A stretch of 64,000 nucleotides of DNA, taken from Thermoplasmata archaeon (GTDB lineage Archaea > Thermoplasmatota > Thermoplasmata > Lutacidiplasmatales > UBA184). Every line of letters starts with the position of its first letter. Position 1 is the first letter of the stretch. The DNA lies in assembly GCA_021817245.1 (NCBI GenBank), contig JAKAVQ010000001.1, positions 62,001 through 126,000 on the forward strand, in the 5' to 3' direction. The notes under the pieces were generated by a model that was not told the DNA's origin, did not search any database, and saw only the letters and a list, made by a program, of their open reading frames with translations. The translations under genes and the position numbers were made by a program. Positions 24,490 to 34,072 of this stretch are shown here, piece after piece.

Positions 24490-25619
24490 AGGACGCCGGC
24501 TACTCCATCGCCGTCTATCCCGGCGACGGCACCGGACCCGAGGTCCTGCGGGAGGGGGAGAAAGTGCTCGCCGCGCTCGCGGAAGGGGGTCCCGCGCCCT
24601 GGCACCTCACGCGATATCCGGGCGGAGGAAAGTACTACCTCGAGACGGGGCGCGAGTGGGAACCCGAAGCGGCCGCCGCCGCCGCCTCGGCGGACGCGAT
24701 CCTCTTGGGGGCGGTCGGATGGCCCGGTGCGACCCTCCCGAACGGGGACATTGCCGGCCGCGCGCTCGTGCTCGGCGTGCGCGAAGAGCTCGACCTCTAC
24801 GCGAACGTGCGCCCCTGCAAGCTCTACCCCGGGGTCCGCCACCGCATCAGCGGCGCGTACCACGAGGTCTGGTCGCCGAAGAACGTCGACCTGGTCATCG
24901 TCCGGGAGAACACCGAGGGCCTGTACACGCCCGCCCACGGCCGCCTCACCCGTGCGCGGGAGACCGAGGTCGCGGTCGACACGCGGGTCATCACACGGAA
25001 GGGATCGGAGCGGGTGATCCGGTACGCCTTCGAGCTGGCCCGTTCGCGCGGACGCGGCGCGCCCCTCGACGCGAAGCTCCGAGTGACGTGCGTCGACAAG
25101 GCGAACGTCCTCGAGGGTTGCCGGTTCTTCCGGGAGACCTACGACCGAGTGGCGGCCGAGTACCCCGACGTCGAGCGCGACTATGCGTACGTGGACGCCT
25201 TCACCCAGTGGCTGATCCGGGAGCCCGAGCGGTTCGACGTCGTGGTCGCGACGAACATGATGGGGGACATCATCAGCGACCTTGCCTCGGTCCTCCAGGG
25301 CGGGATGGGGTTCGCGGCGGGGGGCAACGTGGGAGAGTCGCACGCGATGTTCGAGCCGATCCACGGGAGCGCTCCGAAGTACGCGGGCAAGAACCAGGTG
25401 AACCCGTTCGCGACGTTCTTCGCGATCGAGCAGATGGTCCGCTGGCTCGGCCAACGGCACTCCGATGCCCGACTCACCGGGCAGGCCGACCGGCTCGAGC
25501 GCGCCTTGGCCGCCGTGCTCGCGGGGGGTACTGCCCGCACCTACGATCAGGGGGGCCACGTCTCCACCAGCGCGGCCGGGGACCGGGTCGTCGAGGAGAT
25601 CCGGGCGGGGCGGCGATGA
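24486..25619 (+). CDS. leuB: Isocitrate/isopropylmalate dehydrogenase family protein
   Basis: A 377-residue NAD(P)-dependent beta-decarboxylating dehydrogenase completing the cycle of condensation, isomerisation and oxidation. Motifs: VYPGDGTGPEV at the N-terminus, LYANVRPCKLYPGV, VRENTEGLYTPAHG (a type seen in archaeal LeuB and homoisocitrate dehydrogenases), CVDKANVLEG, and the metal/nucleotide site NMMGDIISDLASVLQGG with EPIHGSAPKYAGKNQVNP. It could be 3-isopropylmalate or homoisocitrate dehydrogenase. The ATG overlaps leuD and its stop overlaps the thiolase ATG. Confidence 0.9.
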   Translation: MKDAGYSIAVYPGDGTGPEVLREGEKVLAALAEGGPAPWHLTRYPGGGKYYLETGREWEPEAAAAAASADAILLGAVGWPGATLPNGDIAGRALVLGVREELDLYANVRPCKLYPGVRHRISGAYHEVWSPKNVDLVIVRENTEGLYTPAHGRLTRARETEVAVDTRVITRKGSERVIRYAFELARSRGRGAPLDAKLRVTCVDKANVLEGCRFFRETYDRVAAEYPDVERDYAYVDAFTQWLIREPERFDVVVATNMMGDIISDLASVLQGGMGFAAGGNVGESHAMFEPIHGSAPKYAGKNQVNPFATFFAIEQMVRWLGQRHSDARLTGQADRLERALAAVLAGGTARTYDQGGHVSTSAAGDRVVEEIRAGRR

Positions 25620-26797
25620 GCGGTCGCCGGGTCGCGCTGGTCGGGGGTGCGTCCACCCGCTGGGGCGTGCGTTCCGCGACGTGGTCGGAGCTGGCCCAAG
25701 AGGTCGGCGCGGCGCTCTTCCGGGCCGTGCCCCGGCTCCGCGCCGAGGACGTAGATTCCCTGTTCGTCGGGGCGGCCGAGCCCGAGCGCTTCGCGTTCCA
25801 GTCGCACGTGGCGCCGCTCGCCGCGGAACAGATGGGCCTGCGGCCGCGGAACATCCTCCAGCGGACGGAGCTCGCTTGCGCGTCGGGACAATCGGCGATC
25901 CGATCCGCCTACGCCGCGATCGCCGCGGGTCTCTCCGAGGTTGCGGTCGCCGTGGGGGTGGAGAAGATGAACCTGCCTTCGATGAGCGAAGCGAACTCGG
26001 CCATGGGGTGCGTGATGGACCGCCCCTGGGACGGCCCCCACGGGGCGACCGCTCCCCCGTTCTTCGCGATGGTCGCGCAGCGCCACATGCTCGAGTACGG
26101 GACGACGGAGGAGATGCTCGCGGCCGTCTCCGAGAAGAACCACCGCTTCGCGAACTCGAACCCGAACGCGCAGTTCTACGAGAAGACGTTCCCCCGGGAG
26201 AAGCTCCTGCGGCTCCCCCTCGTCGCTCCTCCGCTGAGGCTCGGAGACTGTTCCTCCATGACGGACGGGGCTGCGGCCGTCGTATTGGTCGCCGAGGAAC
26301 GGGTACGGGAGTACACCGACACCCCCGCATGGATCCGCGGTACAGGGCAGTACTCGAACTTTCACAACCTCGCCCACGCCGGCTCGCTCACGGACTGGGT
26401 CGGGCTCAAGCACGCCTCGCGCGAAGCGCTCGGCCGGGCGGGGATCTCCGTCCACGACCTCGACCTCGCGGAGGTCCACGACTGCTTCACGATCTCCGAG
26501 ATCGTCGAGTACGAGGCGCTCGGACTCTGCCCTCCCGGTGAGGGCGGCCGTTTCGCCGCCGACGGACGGGGGGAGGTCGGGGCCGACCTCGTCGTCAACC
26601 CGCGCGGAGGTCTCCTCGGCTGCGGTCATCCGCTGGGGGCGACCGGTATCGCTCAGGCGCTCGAGGTCTTCCAGCAGTTCGCGGGCCAGGTCCCGGCACG
26701 CCGGCAGGCCCCGGACCCCGGCTGGGCGCTCGTGCACAATCTGTCCGGGAGCGCGAACGTCCACTCGGTGATGGTCTACGGCCGCGAGGCAGCGTGA
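25616..26797 (+). CDS. Acetoacetyl-CoA thiolase, archaeal (SCP2-like) type
   Basis: A 393-residue thiolase joining two acetyl-CoA to acetoacetyl-CoA, the first mevalonate-pathway step. The nucleophile is in RTELACASGQSA, with LAEVHDCFTISEI, GGLLGCGHPLGATG and the C-terminal HNLSGSANVHSVMVYG. In archaea this enzyme forms a complex with HMG-CoA synthase and the OB-fold protein encoded next, channelling acetoacetyl-CoA. Here it is fused by an ATGA overlap to the end of the leu-like operon, while HMGS is far away at 1-334. Confidence 0.92.
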   Translation: MSGRRVALVGGASTRWGVRSATWSELAQEVGAALFRAVPRLRAEDVDSLFVGAAEPERFAFQSHVAPLAAEQMGLRPRNILQRTELACASGQSAIRSAYAAIAAGLSEVAVAVGVEKMNLPSMSEANSAMGCVMDRPWDGPHGATAPPFFAMVAQRHMLEYGTTEEMLAAVSEKNHRFANSNPNAQFYEKTFPREKLLRLPLVAPPLRLGDCSSMTDGAAAVVLVAEERVREYTDTPAWIRGTGQYSNFHNLAHAGSLTDWVGLKHASREALGRAGISVHDLDLAEVHDCFTISEIVEYEALGLCPPGEGGRFAADGRGEVGADLVVNPRGGLLGCGHPLGATGIAQALEVFQQFAGQVPARRQAPDPGWALVHNLSGSANVHSVMVYGREAA

Positions 26798-27342
26798 GCG
26801 CCCCGCCCTCCCGACCGCGGCGGCCCGCGCCGACCCTTGTCCCACCCGACCCGGCAGCCTCTCCTCCCGCTCCGGCGGCTTCCGAGGCGCCCGGGGTCGC
26901 CCCGCGGCCTCGGGAGAAGCGGCCGTTCCTGCTCGATTTCTTTCCTCTCGAGAGCGAGAAGGAGACCCGGCTTTCCCGCTTCTACGATCGACTGCGCGAA
27001 GGTCGGCTCTCCTCGACCCGCTGTCCGCGCGACGGCGAGCTCCACTGGCCCCCGCGCACCGCATGCCCCGGGTGCCACTCTGAGGAGCTCGAATGGATCG
27101 ATCTTCCCGAGCACGGGCGGATCTACGCCTTCAGCGCCGTCCTCGCGGGCGCCCCGCTCGGCATGGAGAGCGAGGTCCCGTTCGCGGTCGGTCTCGTCGA
27201 CCTGGAGGGAGCTCCCCTTCGCCTCTTCGGCCGGATCGACGGCCGGCCGTGGTCGGAGCTTCGGCTCGGCGAGCGGGTCCGGGTGGAAACGTACGATATC
27301 GGGGACGGACGTTGGTTCTACCGCTTCCGAGCCCTTCCGTAG
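26794..27342 (+). CDS. Zn-ribbon OB-fold (DUF35) protein, thiolase/HMGS partner
   Basis: A 182-residue protein: a Pro/Ala-rich N-terminal extension (~1-45), then a zinc ribbon (STRCPRDGELHWPPRTACPGC) and an OB-fold (IDLPEHGRIYAFSAVL onward). DUF35 proteins bind CoA thioesters and bridge acetoacetyl-CoA thiolase and HMG-CoA synthase in archaea. The GTG start overlaps the thiolase stop (GTGA). The long N-terminal extension is unusual and could be over-called, but no closer in-frame start fits the overlap. Confidence 0.88.
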   Translation: MSAPPSRPRRPAPTLVPPDPAASPPAPAASEAPGVAPRPREKRPFLLDFFPLESEKETRLSRFYDRLREGRLSSTRCPRDGELHWPPRTACPGCHSEELEWIDLPEHGRIYAFSAVLAGAPLGMESEVPFAVGLVDLEGAPLRLFGRIDGRPWSELRLGERVRVETYDIGDGRWFYRFRALP

Positions 27343-27427
27343 GGGGGAGGGCGTTCCCACCGGGATCCGGGGCGAAGGCGTTCCCGAAGGGCGCACGGCC
27401 GGCCGCCGTCGATTTCCTGCAGTAGCC

Positions 27428-27436
27428 TATTTATAC
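27428..27436 (+). promoter_or_regulatory. TATA box for aglB operon
   Basis: TATTTATAC, a near-perfect archaeal TATA box. The predicted start of transcription is about 27456, leaving a ~26-base leader with GGGAG before the ATG at 27482. Confidence 0.75.
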
Positions 27437-27481
27437 AGCTCCTCGGTCTCGCGCGCCGCCAGCTCGGGAGAGCGGCGACGC

Positions 27482-30400
27482 ATGGATTCGTCTCAAACGG
27501 GTTGGTGGCGACGTCACGGCTGGACCGTCGCCCTGCTGCTGGCCGCGTTCGGCATCTCCTTCGCGATCCGGACCGTCTGGTCGTACCCGATCATCGCGCA
27601 GTGGGGGGCGCTCAACGTCTACGCGGGCGGCTCCGATTCGTACTACCACTCGCGGGTGATGGCGTACATCGCGCTGAACCATCACAACCTGATCACCGAC
27701 CCGCTGCTGAACTTCCCGCGCGGCCTGATCAACCCGCGGGAGCCGCTGTTCGACTGGATGAACGGTGTCCTCGGAGTCGCGTTCGCGCCGCTCTTCGGGG
27801 GGAACCCCGTGACCGCCGGCGCCTGGTTCCTCGATCTCCAGGCCCCCCTCTGGTCGGCGCTCGGCGTCTTTCCGGTCTACCTCATCGGACGGGAGGTCTC
27901 CGGCCGTCGGGTCGGGCTCGTGGCCGCCCTGATCTATCCGTTCCTGAGCGCGAACATCGACTCCTCGATCTTCGGCTACGCGAACTACCTCTCCTTCTAC
28001 ACGTTCTTCATCCTCCTCCTCGTCTACGCCTACCTGCGCACGGTCAAGTCCGTCGGGAACCGTCGCTGGGTGGAGAACTACCGGAGCCCACGGTCGGTCC
28101 TTGCCGGGCTCCGGGGGTTCCTCCGAACCGAACGAACGGCGGTCAAATGGGCCGTCTTCACCGGGGTCTCGCTCGGCGCGCTCGCGCTCGCCTGGCAGGG
28201 GTTCACCTACGGGATCGTCGTCATCGGGATCTCGATCCTCATTACGACGGTCATCGAGCGGATCCGACGGGTCGACTCCTTCGGTCTTTACGTCGCCACG
28301 TGGATCGTCGGACTCGTCGGCTTCCCGATGGCGGTCCCGTACTACCTCGTCCAGCACCAGTTCTCGGTGTGGTTCGATCTCCCCCTCCTGCTGTATTTCG
28401 GGGTCCTCCTTTTGCTGCTTCCGTTCCTCTTCCTGCGCGACGTTCCGTGGGTGTTCTCGATCCCGGTCCTGATCGGCCTCTTCGTCGCTGCGGGGGCCTT
28501 CCTCGCGATCCTCTCTCCCACCTATTTCCAGAACATCATCACGGGGCAGGGCTACTTTGTCAAGAACCTGATCTACTCGACGGTCGCCGAGGCCCAAGCG
28601 CCGTCGATCGACCAGCTGATCATCGGCTACGGGGTGGTGACCTTCTTCCTCACGTTCGTGGGCCTCGCCCTCTTCCTCTACCTGCTCGTCCACCACCGCT
28701 TCAAGCGTTACCTCGTCGTCTTCCTGGTCTACGGCGTCCTCTCGATCTATCTCCCCGTCTCCGCCGCGAAGTTCTTCCTTGTCGGATCCCCGATCTTCGC
28801 GCTGCTCCCCGCCGAGGCGATCGTCCGCTCGCTCGACATCGCCGGCTTTCCCGAGCTGCGCCGCACGGTCGCCTCGCTCTCGGACCGAAGGAGCCAGTTC
28901 GGCGCCTTCCGCAAGGCGTTCAAGGTCCGCCACGTCGTGATCCTCTTCCTCGTCGTGGGCCTCGTCCTCCCGAACGTATGGGTCGCGATCGACGCCGGCA
29001 TCCCGGGGAACACGAAGGGCCAGTTCTCGAGCCAGGTCGCCGCGACATTGCCGCCGTGGCTCCAGTCGAACATCGGGAGCCCCTCGACCCAGTATTTCGG
29101 AGCCGCCGGCTCGTCCCTTGACACGCCGAACCAGTACGATAGCGCGGGATACAACTGGCTTGCCCAGCAGGACACGAACCTCGCGCCTTCCCAGCGTCCG
29201 GCGCTCGTGAGCTGGTGGGATTACGGGTTCCAGACGATCGCGCAGGGCGGCCATCCGAGCGTCGCCGACAATTTCCAGAACGGGATCGACCCCGCCGGTC
29301 AGTTCCTGCTTGCGCAGAACGAGTCGCTCGCCATCGGTGTCCTCACGACCACGCTCCTCCAGGCCGAGCAGCTCCACACCGGCCTACGGTACCTCCCCGC
29401 CGGGCTCAACCAGATCCTGGCCGGTGACGGTCTCAACCTGACCGAACTCCACTCGCTGATGGTGAACACGTCCGCCGACTACACGCTCGTCGTCGCGCAC
29501 CCCGAGCGTTACCTCCCCGTCGACCCGGCGACCCTCACCGACGCGAACGCGATGTACCTCGCGATGGAGTATTTCATCGCGTCGTCGCTCCCGCTCTCGG
29601 GGGTCGCGAAGGTCTACAACGACGTCCAGCAGTACACCGGCTGGTCGATCCGCTACGCGATGTCGGACTCTCGCCTCTTCCCCCTCTCGGGTCAGAGCAC
29701 CGGCATCTTCTACGCTCCGGCGGACCTTACGGGCCGGATCATCAACTCCGCGGGCCTGCCCGTCACGTTCTTCAATGTCACGGTGGCGACGACCCAAGGC
29801 ACCTTCCCCGCGGGCCAGGTGCCGGCGGGCGCGAGCGTCCTCGCGAACGGGTACCAGATCAACTGGTTCTCGCCGTTCTACAACTCGATGATTTACCACA
29901 TCTATGTCGGGTACAACGGGACCGACGCGGGGCTCGGGCCGGGGATCCCCGGCCTCGCCGGTTCGCAGCAGGTGGCGACCTCGCCGCTCATGCCGGGCTG
30001 GATGCTCCAGCACTTCCGGGTCGTGTACAAGACCGCCTACTACTGCTCGCAGGCGAACGCGACCCCCGGGGCGAGCTGCTACGGGGCGCAGAACCTTCCG
30101 ATCGCGAACGCGCTTAAGGCGAAGAACGGCGGCTCGGTCGACGCTTCGTCCCAGACGTACTACACCGCCGGCAGCGAGGCGATCCTCGAGTACTATCCGG
30201 GCCAGACGCTTCTCGGGCGGGTCGTCCTCCCCGACGGGTCGCCGGTCGCCGCCGCCCGCGTGACCGTGGACGACGGCTGGGGGATCCCGCACATGACGAC
30301 CCTCACCGCGTCGGACGGCTCCTTCTCCCTCGTCCTTCCGCCGGGCAATGATACCCTCAACATCACGATCGGTTCGTTCGACGGCCTCCGGCAGCAGGGG

Positions 30401-33400
30401 AACATCGTTCTGAAGTCCGTCCCGATCTACGTGCCGGACTCGATCGGGCTTTCGTACAACGCGCCGGCCCTCTCCGAGACGTACACCCTCGCTCCGGGGA
30501 CGGTCCAGGGGTTCGTCTACTGGAACGCGAATAACTCCTCGGCCTACGCGCCGGCGCATGACCCGCTCGTGACCGGGGCCGAGGTCCTCCTCTGGGGTTC
30601 CAACGGCACCGCCTACCGGGCGGTTCGGACCGACAGTAGCGGATCGTTCCTGCTCTCGAACGTGCCGCCCGGGGTCTACAACTACAACATCCTCTACGGC
30701 GGCCGCAACTACTCCGAAACCGCCGTCACGCTGAACGTCGGCGCCACCTACAACGCGACCGTGGGCCTCGATCCGGGTCGGTTCGTGGGAACCGTGACGG
30801 ACCTCTCGGGCAATCCGGTGGCCGGCGCGAGCGTCACGCTCGCGAACGCGAGCGGGACGCTGGCCGTAGCGACCAGCAACGCGACAGGTGTGTACTCGAT
30901 CGCCACGGTGGGGGCCGGCAACTACACCCTCACTGCGAGCGGCCCCGAACCCGGTTGGCGCTCGGAGGGCGTCACGGTCGCGACCTCTGTGCCGGGAGCG
31001 ATCGTCCGGACGAACCTCACGGTGGGTCCTACGGTACCGGTCTCGGTGACCGTGACGGCGCAGGGTGCCCCGGCCGTCGGGATCCCCGTCCGTTTCGTAC
31101 CTCTCGCGGAGTTCCGCTCCGGCGCCTCCCCCCTCGGAGCGCTCCTGAACGCGAGCGCCGGGGGGCGGGTCTACTCCACCGACGCGAGCGGCGGGGTCCT
31201 CGCGAACCTGCCGGCAGGAACCTACTCGGTCTACGCGCTCGGCTTCGTGGGGCCGTCGCTCTACGCCGGCACCGCGACCGTCGAGGTCGGCGGAGCGGGA
31301 ACCTCTTCCCTTTCGATCTCGCTGGCACCGGCCGAGCGGCTCTCGGGGACGGTCTCCGGTGGGAGCGGCTCGAGCGGAGGGCGGATCGCGGTCACGGCCT
31401 ACGCCGCGAGCGGGGCCGCGGTCACGACGTGGGCCTCCCCGAACGGTTCCTACGCGCTCCTGCTACCGCCCGGTCGGTACTCGGTCCTCGCGCTGAGCGG
31501 GCCGACGACGGGTTCGGTGACCGTGCTGAGCGCGCTCGCCGCGACCAACCTCTCGGGCCCGACGGTGCTTCCGCTCGTGCCGGTGAGCGCGATCTCGAGC
31601 GAGTTCACGGTATCGGCGCACCTTCCGAGCGGCGTCTTGTTCCCGGCATCCGGGGCCTCCGTCCGTGTCTCCGTCGGCACCTCGGGACCGTCGGTCCCGG
31701 CGATCGCCGACGGGAACGGCACGGTCGGGTTCTACGTACCTTCGACCCTGCCGGGCGGGGGAACGTACTGTATCGTCGCCTCCGCGATCGGATTTGCTGG
31801 CGGAACGACGTGCAATGTGGCCCCGAACGGCCTCGCCACGCTTACCGATCTGCCGGTCTCCCTCCAGAACGTCTCGGTCACGCTCACGGTGCGCGGGCTT
31901 CCGGCCGGCGTGAAGGTGACCGTGAACCTCACCGCCGAGAGCCCGACCGCGGTGAATCGGACCTACTCGGGCGGACCGGCCTTCGCCTTCTCGCTGCCGC
32001 CCGGAGTGTACGGGGTCGGCGCACGCGCGACCGTGGGCGGCGGGGTCGTGTACCTGCCCTCGACGACCCTTTCCACGACGATCCCGGTCGGAGCGACGTA
32101 CTCGAACCTCACGCTCTACGTCCTGCCGCAGGTCACGGCGAAAGGGACGATCTCGCTACCGCCGGGGGTGCGGCTCGGCGCCGTGAACGTCACCCTGACC
32201 TCCCCGCTGCTCAACCTCACCGTCAACGGCACCGCGTACACACAAGGGTTCTACGCGACCCCGGCCACCTACTCGGTCTACGCGAACGCGACCGCGAACG
32301 GCACCACGTACGTGGCGCTCTCGCAGCTATCGATCGCCACCAACGGCAGTCTCTCCGGCCCGCTCGTCCTGTCGAACGCCGGCGTCCAGGTCGCGGGGTC
32401 GCTCACGGACCCGTCGGGGGGAGCAGTGCCGCTGAACGCGACCGCGACCATCCGCTCCCCGTCCGGCTCCGAGACCGAAGTGGCGGTGGCACAGGGCCAC
32501 TTCTCCGTCGCCCTTCCCCCCAACGAGGCGTACACGGTCCTCATCAACGGAACCACCCTCACGCCGGGACCGAACGGGAGCTTCTATCAGACCTGGAACA
32601 GCCAGAGTGGCGCCGGCTGCACGCCCACCGCGTCGAACGCTTCCTGCCGCGTCACGGTCGTTCCGACGACCGAACGGGTCTGGCTGAACGGCACTCTGAC
32701 GATGCCGGGGGTCTTCGGGAACCCCGCCGGCACGGTGTCGCTCATCGGGCCGTATCCGTCGACGAACGTCACGGTCGTCCCGGCTCCGAACGGCAGCTTC
32801 CGCGTGCTGGTGTTGCCCGGTGCCTACGATGTCTACGCGACGACCGGGGCCACCGGCGGCTCGGGCGCGACGTTCGCGAGCGCCCTCGCGCTTCCCTCCC
32901 ACTCCGGCGCGCTCACGCTCACGCTCCTACCGACGTGGACCGCGACGATCGTGCTTTCTCCTCCGAACGGGACGTCGGCCGGACTGGGGCCGGCGTCGCT
33001 GATCGTCCGTGACGCCTTCGGGCACCGGCTGGTCATCTCGGGTCTCTCGGGGACCTCGACCGTGACGCTCGCGCTCCCTGCCGGAAACTACTCGCTCTCC
33101 GCGACCGCGCTCGGGGTCTACGGGGGCATCGCGACCCCGGCCGACGCGTCGACGGCGCTGCGGGTGATGAACGGAAACGTCGGAGCCACGCTCGCGCTCA
33201 CCTACCGTCTCGTGCCGGCGGTCTCGGGCTCGCTCGTCGGCGCACGGTCCGCGACCGTGACCGCGGGAGGCACCGCGACGTTCTCCTTCTCGGTCGTCAA
33301 TACGGGGAACCTTCCCGTGACCGTGCGACCCGTGGGAAGCCCCGCGTACTGGACGTTCGACTTCGCTGCCCCGAGCCTCACGCTCGCGCCCGGTCAGTCG

Positions 33401-34072
33401 GCGTCGAGCGAGGTCGTCGTCCAAGTACCGGCCGGGACCGCGGTCGACCACCCGCCGGTCGGCATCTCGTTCCAGCTCGCCAACGGAACCTCGATCGGGT
33501 CGGTGAGCCCGCCGCCGATTGTGAACGTCGTGGGTTACTACGGCGTGCGGGTCGGGAGCCCGACCTCACCGCCCGAGGTGGGCCCGAACGTGAGCACCAT
33601 CCCGTTCTACGTTGCGAACACGGGGAACACCTACGAGGTCGTGCAGCTCACGATCGTCGACGCCCCCCGGATCACCGGTCTCGGCTGGTCCCTCTCGATG
33701 AAGGGACCGGATCAGAAGCCGGCCACCTCCGCGGGGCTCAACGCCGGCGCGAACGAGACGTACTACGTCGTGCTGAACGCGACGGGCGCGATCTTCGTCC
33801 CGCCCGGTTCGGTAACCGTGAGCGGTGCGGTCGCGAACTCCAGCGGCGCGGTCCAGTCGACGGCGACGCTGCCGATCCCGCTCCTCTCGGTCCACCCGCG
33901 GTCGAGCGCCGGGAGTTCCGGGATCACGGTGACCGGTCCCTCGATCGCCACCCCGCCCGCGAACCTGCCGGACTGGCTGGTCCCGCTGCTCTCGTTCGTT
34001 CCGGCGATCGCGCTCGCGCTCGGCATCGTGAGCTGGCGGTGGTGGAAGACCCGCCGGTGGAACCGACGATGA
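27482..34072 (+). CDS. aglB: Giant AglB: STT3-type oligosaccharyltransferase fused to a large repeat-rich surface region
   Basis: A 2,196-residue membrane protein. Residues ~1-500 are the multi-spanning STT3 domain: the first loop holds the metal/donor site GGSDSYYHSR (~D52), and many hydrophobic helices follow. The catalytic signature SWWDYGF lies at 577-583. After ~910 comes an unusually long outer region (~1,250 residues) of repeated carboxypeptidase-regulatory/Ig-like beta units (GRVVLPDGSPVAAARVTV, GTVTDLSGNPVAGASVTL). It is rich in Ser, Thr, Gly and N-x-S/T sites and ends in one transmembrane helix (~2163-2188) and a basic tail. Known AglB/STT3 proteins are about 600-1,000 residues. Role: transfer of lipid-linked glycans to Asn outside the cell. 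Confidence 0.9.
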   Translation: MDSSQTGWWRRHGWTVALLLAAFGISFAIRTVWSYPIIAQWGALNVYAGGSDSYYHSRVMAYIALNHHNLITDPLLNFPRGLINPREPLFDWMNGVLGVAFAPLFGGNPVTAGAWFLDLQAPLWSALGVFPVYLIGREVSGRRVGLVAALIYPFLSANIDSSIFGYANYLSFYTFFILLLVYAYLRTVKSVGNRRWVENYRSPRSVLAGLRGFLRTERTAVKWAVFTGVSLGALALAWQGFTYGIVVIGISILITTVIERIRRVDSFGLYVATWIVGLVGFPMAVPYYLVQHQFSVWFDLPLLLYFGVLLLLLPFLFLRDVPWVFSIPVLIGLFVAAGAFLAILSPTYFQNIITGQGYFVKNLIYSTVAEAQAPSIDQLIIGYGVVTFFLTFVGLALFLYLLVHHRFKRYLVVFLVYGVLSIYLPVSAAKFFLVGSPIFALLPAEAIVRSLDIAGFPELRRTVASLSDRRSQFGAFRKAFKVRHVVILFLVVGLVLPNVWVAIDAGIPGNTKGQFSSQVAATLPPWLQSNIGSPSTQYFGAAGSSLDTPNQYDSAGYNWLAQQDTNLAPSQRPALVSWWDYGFQTIAQGGHPSVADNFQNGIDPAGQFLLAQNESLAIGVLTTTLLQAEQLHTGLRYLPAGLNQILAGDGLNLTELHSLMVNTSADYTLVVAHPERYLPVDPATLTDANAMYLAMEYFIASSLPLSGVAKVYNDVQQYTGWSIRYAMSDSRLFPLSGQSTGIFYAPADLTGRIINSAGLPVTFFNVTVATTQGTFPAGQVPAGASVLANGYQINWFSPFYNSMIYHIYVGYNGTDAGLGPGIPGLAGSQQVATSPLMPGWMLQHFRVVYKTAYYCSQANATPGASCYGAQNLPIANALKAKNGGSVDASSQTYYTAGSEAILEYYPGQTLLGRVVLPDGSPVAAARVTVDDGWGIPHMTTLTASDGSFSLVLPPGNDTLNITIGSFDGLRQQGNIVLKSVPIYVPDSIGLSYNAPALSETYTLAPGTVQGFVYWNANNSSAYAPAHDPLVTGAEVLLWGSNGTAYRAVRTDSSGSFLLSNVPPGVYNYNILYGGRNYSETAVTLNVGATYNATVGLDPGRFVGTVTDLSGNPVAGASVTLANASGTLAVATSNATGVYSIATVGAGNYTLTASGPEPGWRSEGVTVATSVPGAIVRTNLTVGPTVPVSVTVTAQGAPAVGIPVRFVPLAEFRSGASPLGALLNASAGGRVYSTDASGGVLANLPAGTYSVYALGFVGPSLYAGTATVEVGGAGTSSLSISLAPAERLSGTVSGGSGSSGGRIAVTAYAASGAAVTTWASPNGSYALLLPPGRYSVLALSGPTTGSVTVLSALAATNLSGPTVLPLVPVSAISSEFTVSAHLPSGVLFPASGASVRVSVGTSGPSVPAIADGNGTVGFYVPSTLPGGGTYCIVASAIGFAGGTTCNVAPNGLATLTDLPVSLQNVSVTLTVRGLPAGVKVTVNLTAESPTAVNRTYSGGPAFAFSLPPGVYGVGARATVGGGVVYLPSTTLSTTIPVGATYSNLTLYVLPQVTAKGTISLPPGVRLGAVNVTLTSPLLNLTVNGTAYTQGFYATPATYSVYANATANGTTYVALSQLSIATNGSLSGPLVLSNAGVQVAGSLTDPSGGAVPLNATATIRSPSGSETEVAVAQGHFSVALPPNEAYTVLINGTTLTPGPNGSFYQTWNSQSGAGCTPTASNASCRVTVVPTTERVWLNGTLTMPGVFGNPAGTVSLIGPYPSTNVTVVPAPNGSFRVLVLPGAYDVYATTGATGGSGATFASALALPSHSGALTLTLLPTWTATIVLSPPNGTSAGLGPASLIVRDAFGHRLVISGLSGTSTVTLALPAGNYSLSATALGVYGGIATPADASTALRVMNGNVGATLALTYRLVPAVSGSLVGARSATVTAGGTATFSFSVVNTGNLPVTVRPVGSPAYWTFDFAAPSLTLAPGQSASSEVVVQVPAGTAVDHPPVGISFQLANGTSIGSVSPPPIVNVVGYYGVRVGSPTSPPEVGPNVSTIPFYVANTGNTYEVVQLTIVDAPRITGLGWSLSMKGPDQKPATSAGLNAGANETYYVVLNATGAIFVPPGSVTVSGAVANSSGAVQSTATLPIPLLSVHPRSSAGSSGITVTGPSIATPPANLPDWLVPLLSFVPAIALALGIVSWRWWKTRRWNRR

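Noticed and set aside
27431-29377. 648-codon minus-strand frame within aglB
   Set aside because: It is Glu/Asp/Arg-rich shadow of the STT3 transmembrane region and has no independent motif or promoter.
30200-33900. Repeats in the aglB outer region considered as DNA-level tandem repeats or a CRISPR-like array
   Set aside because: The similarity is at protein level and is diverged; there are no regular identical DNA repeats or spacers.
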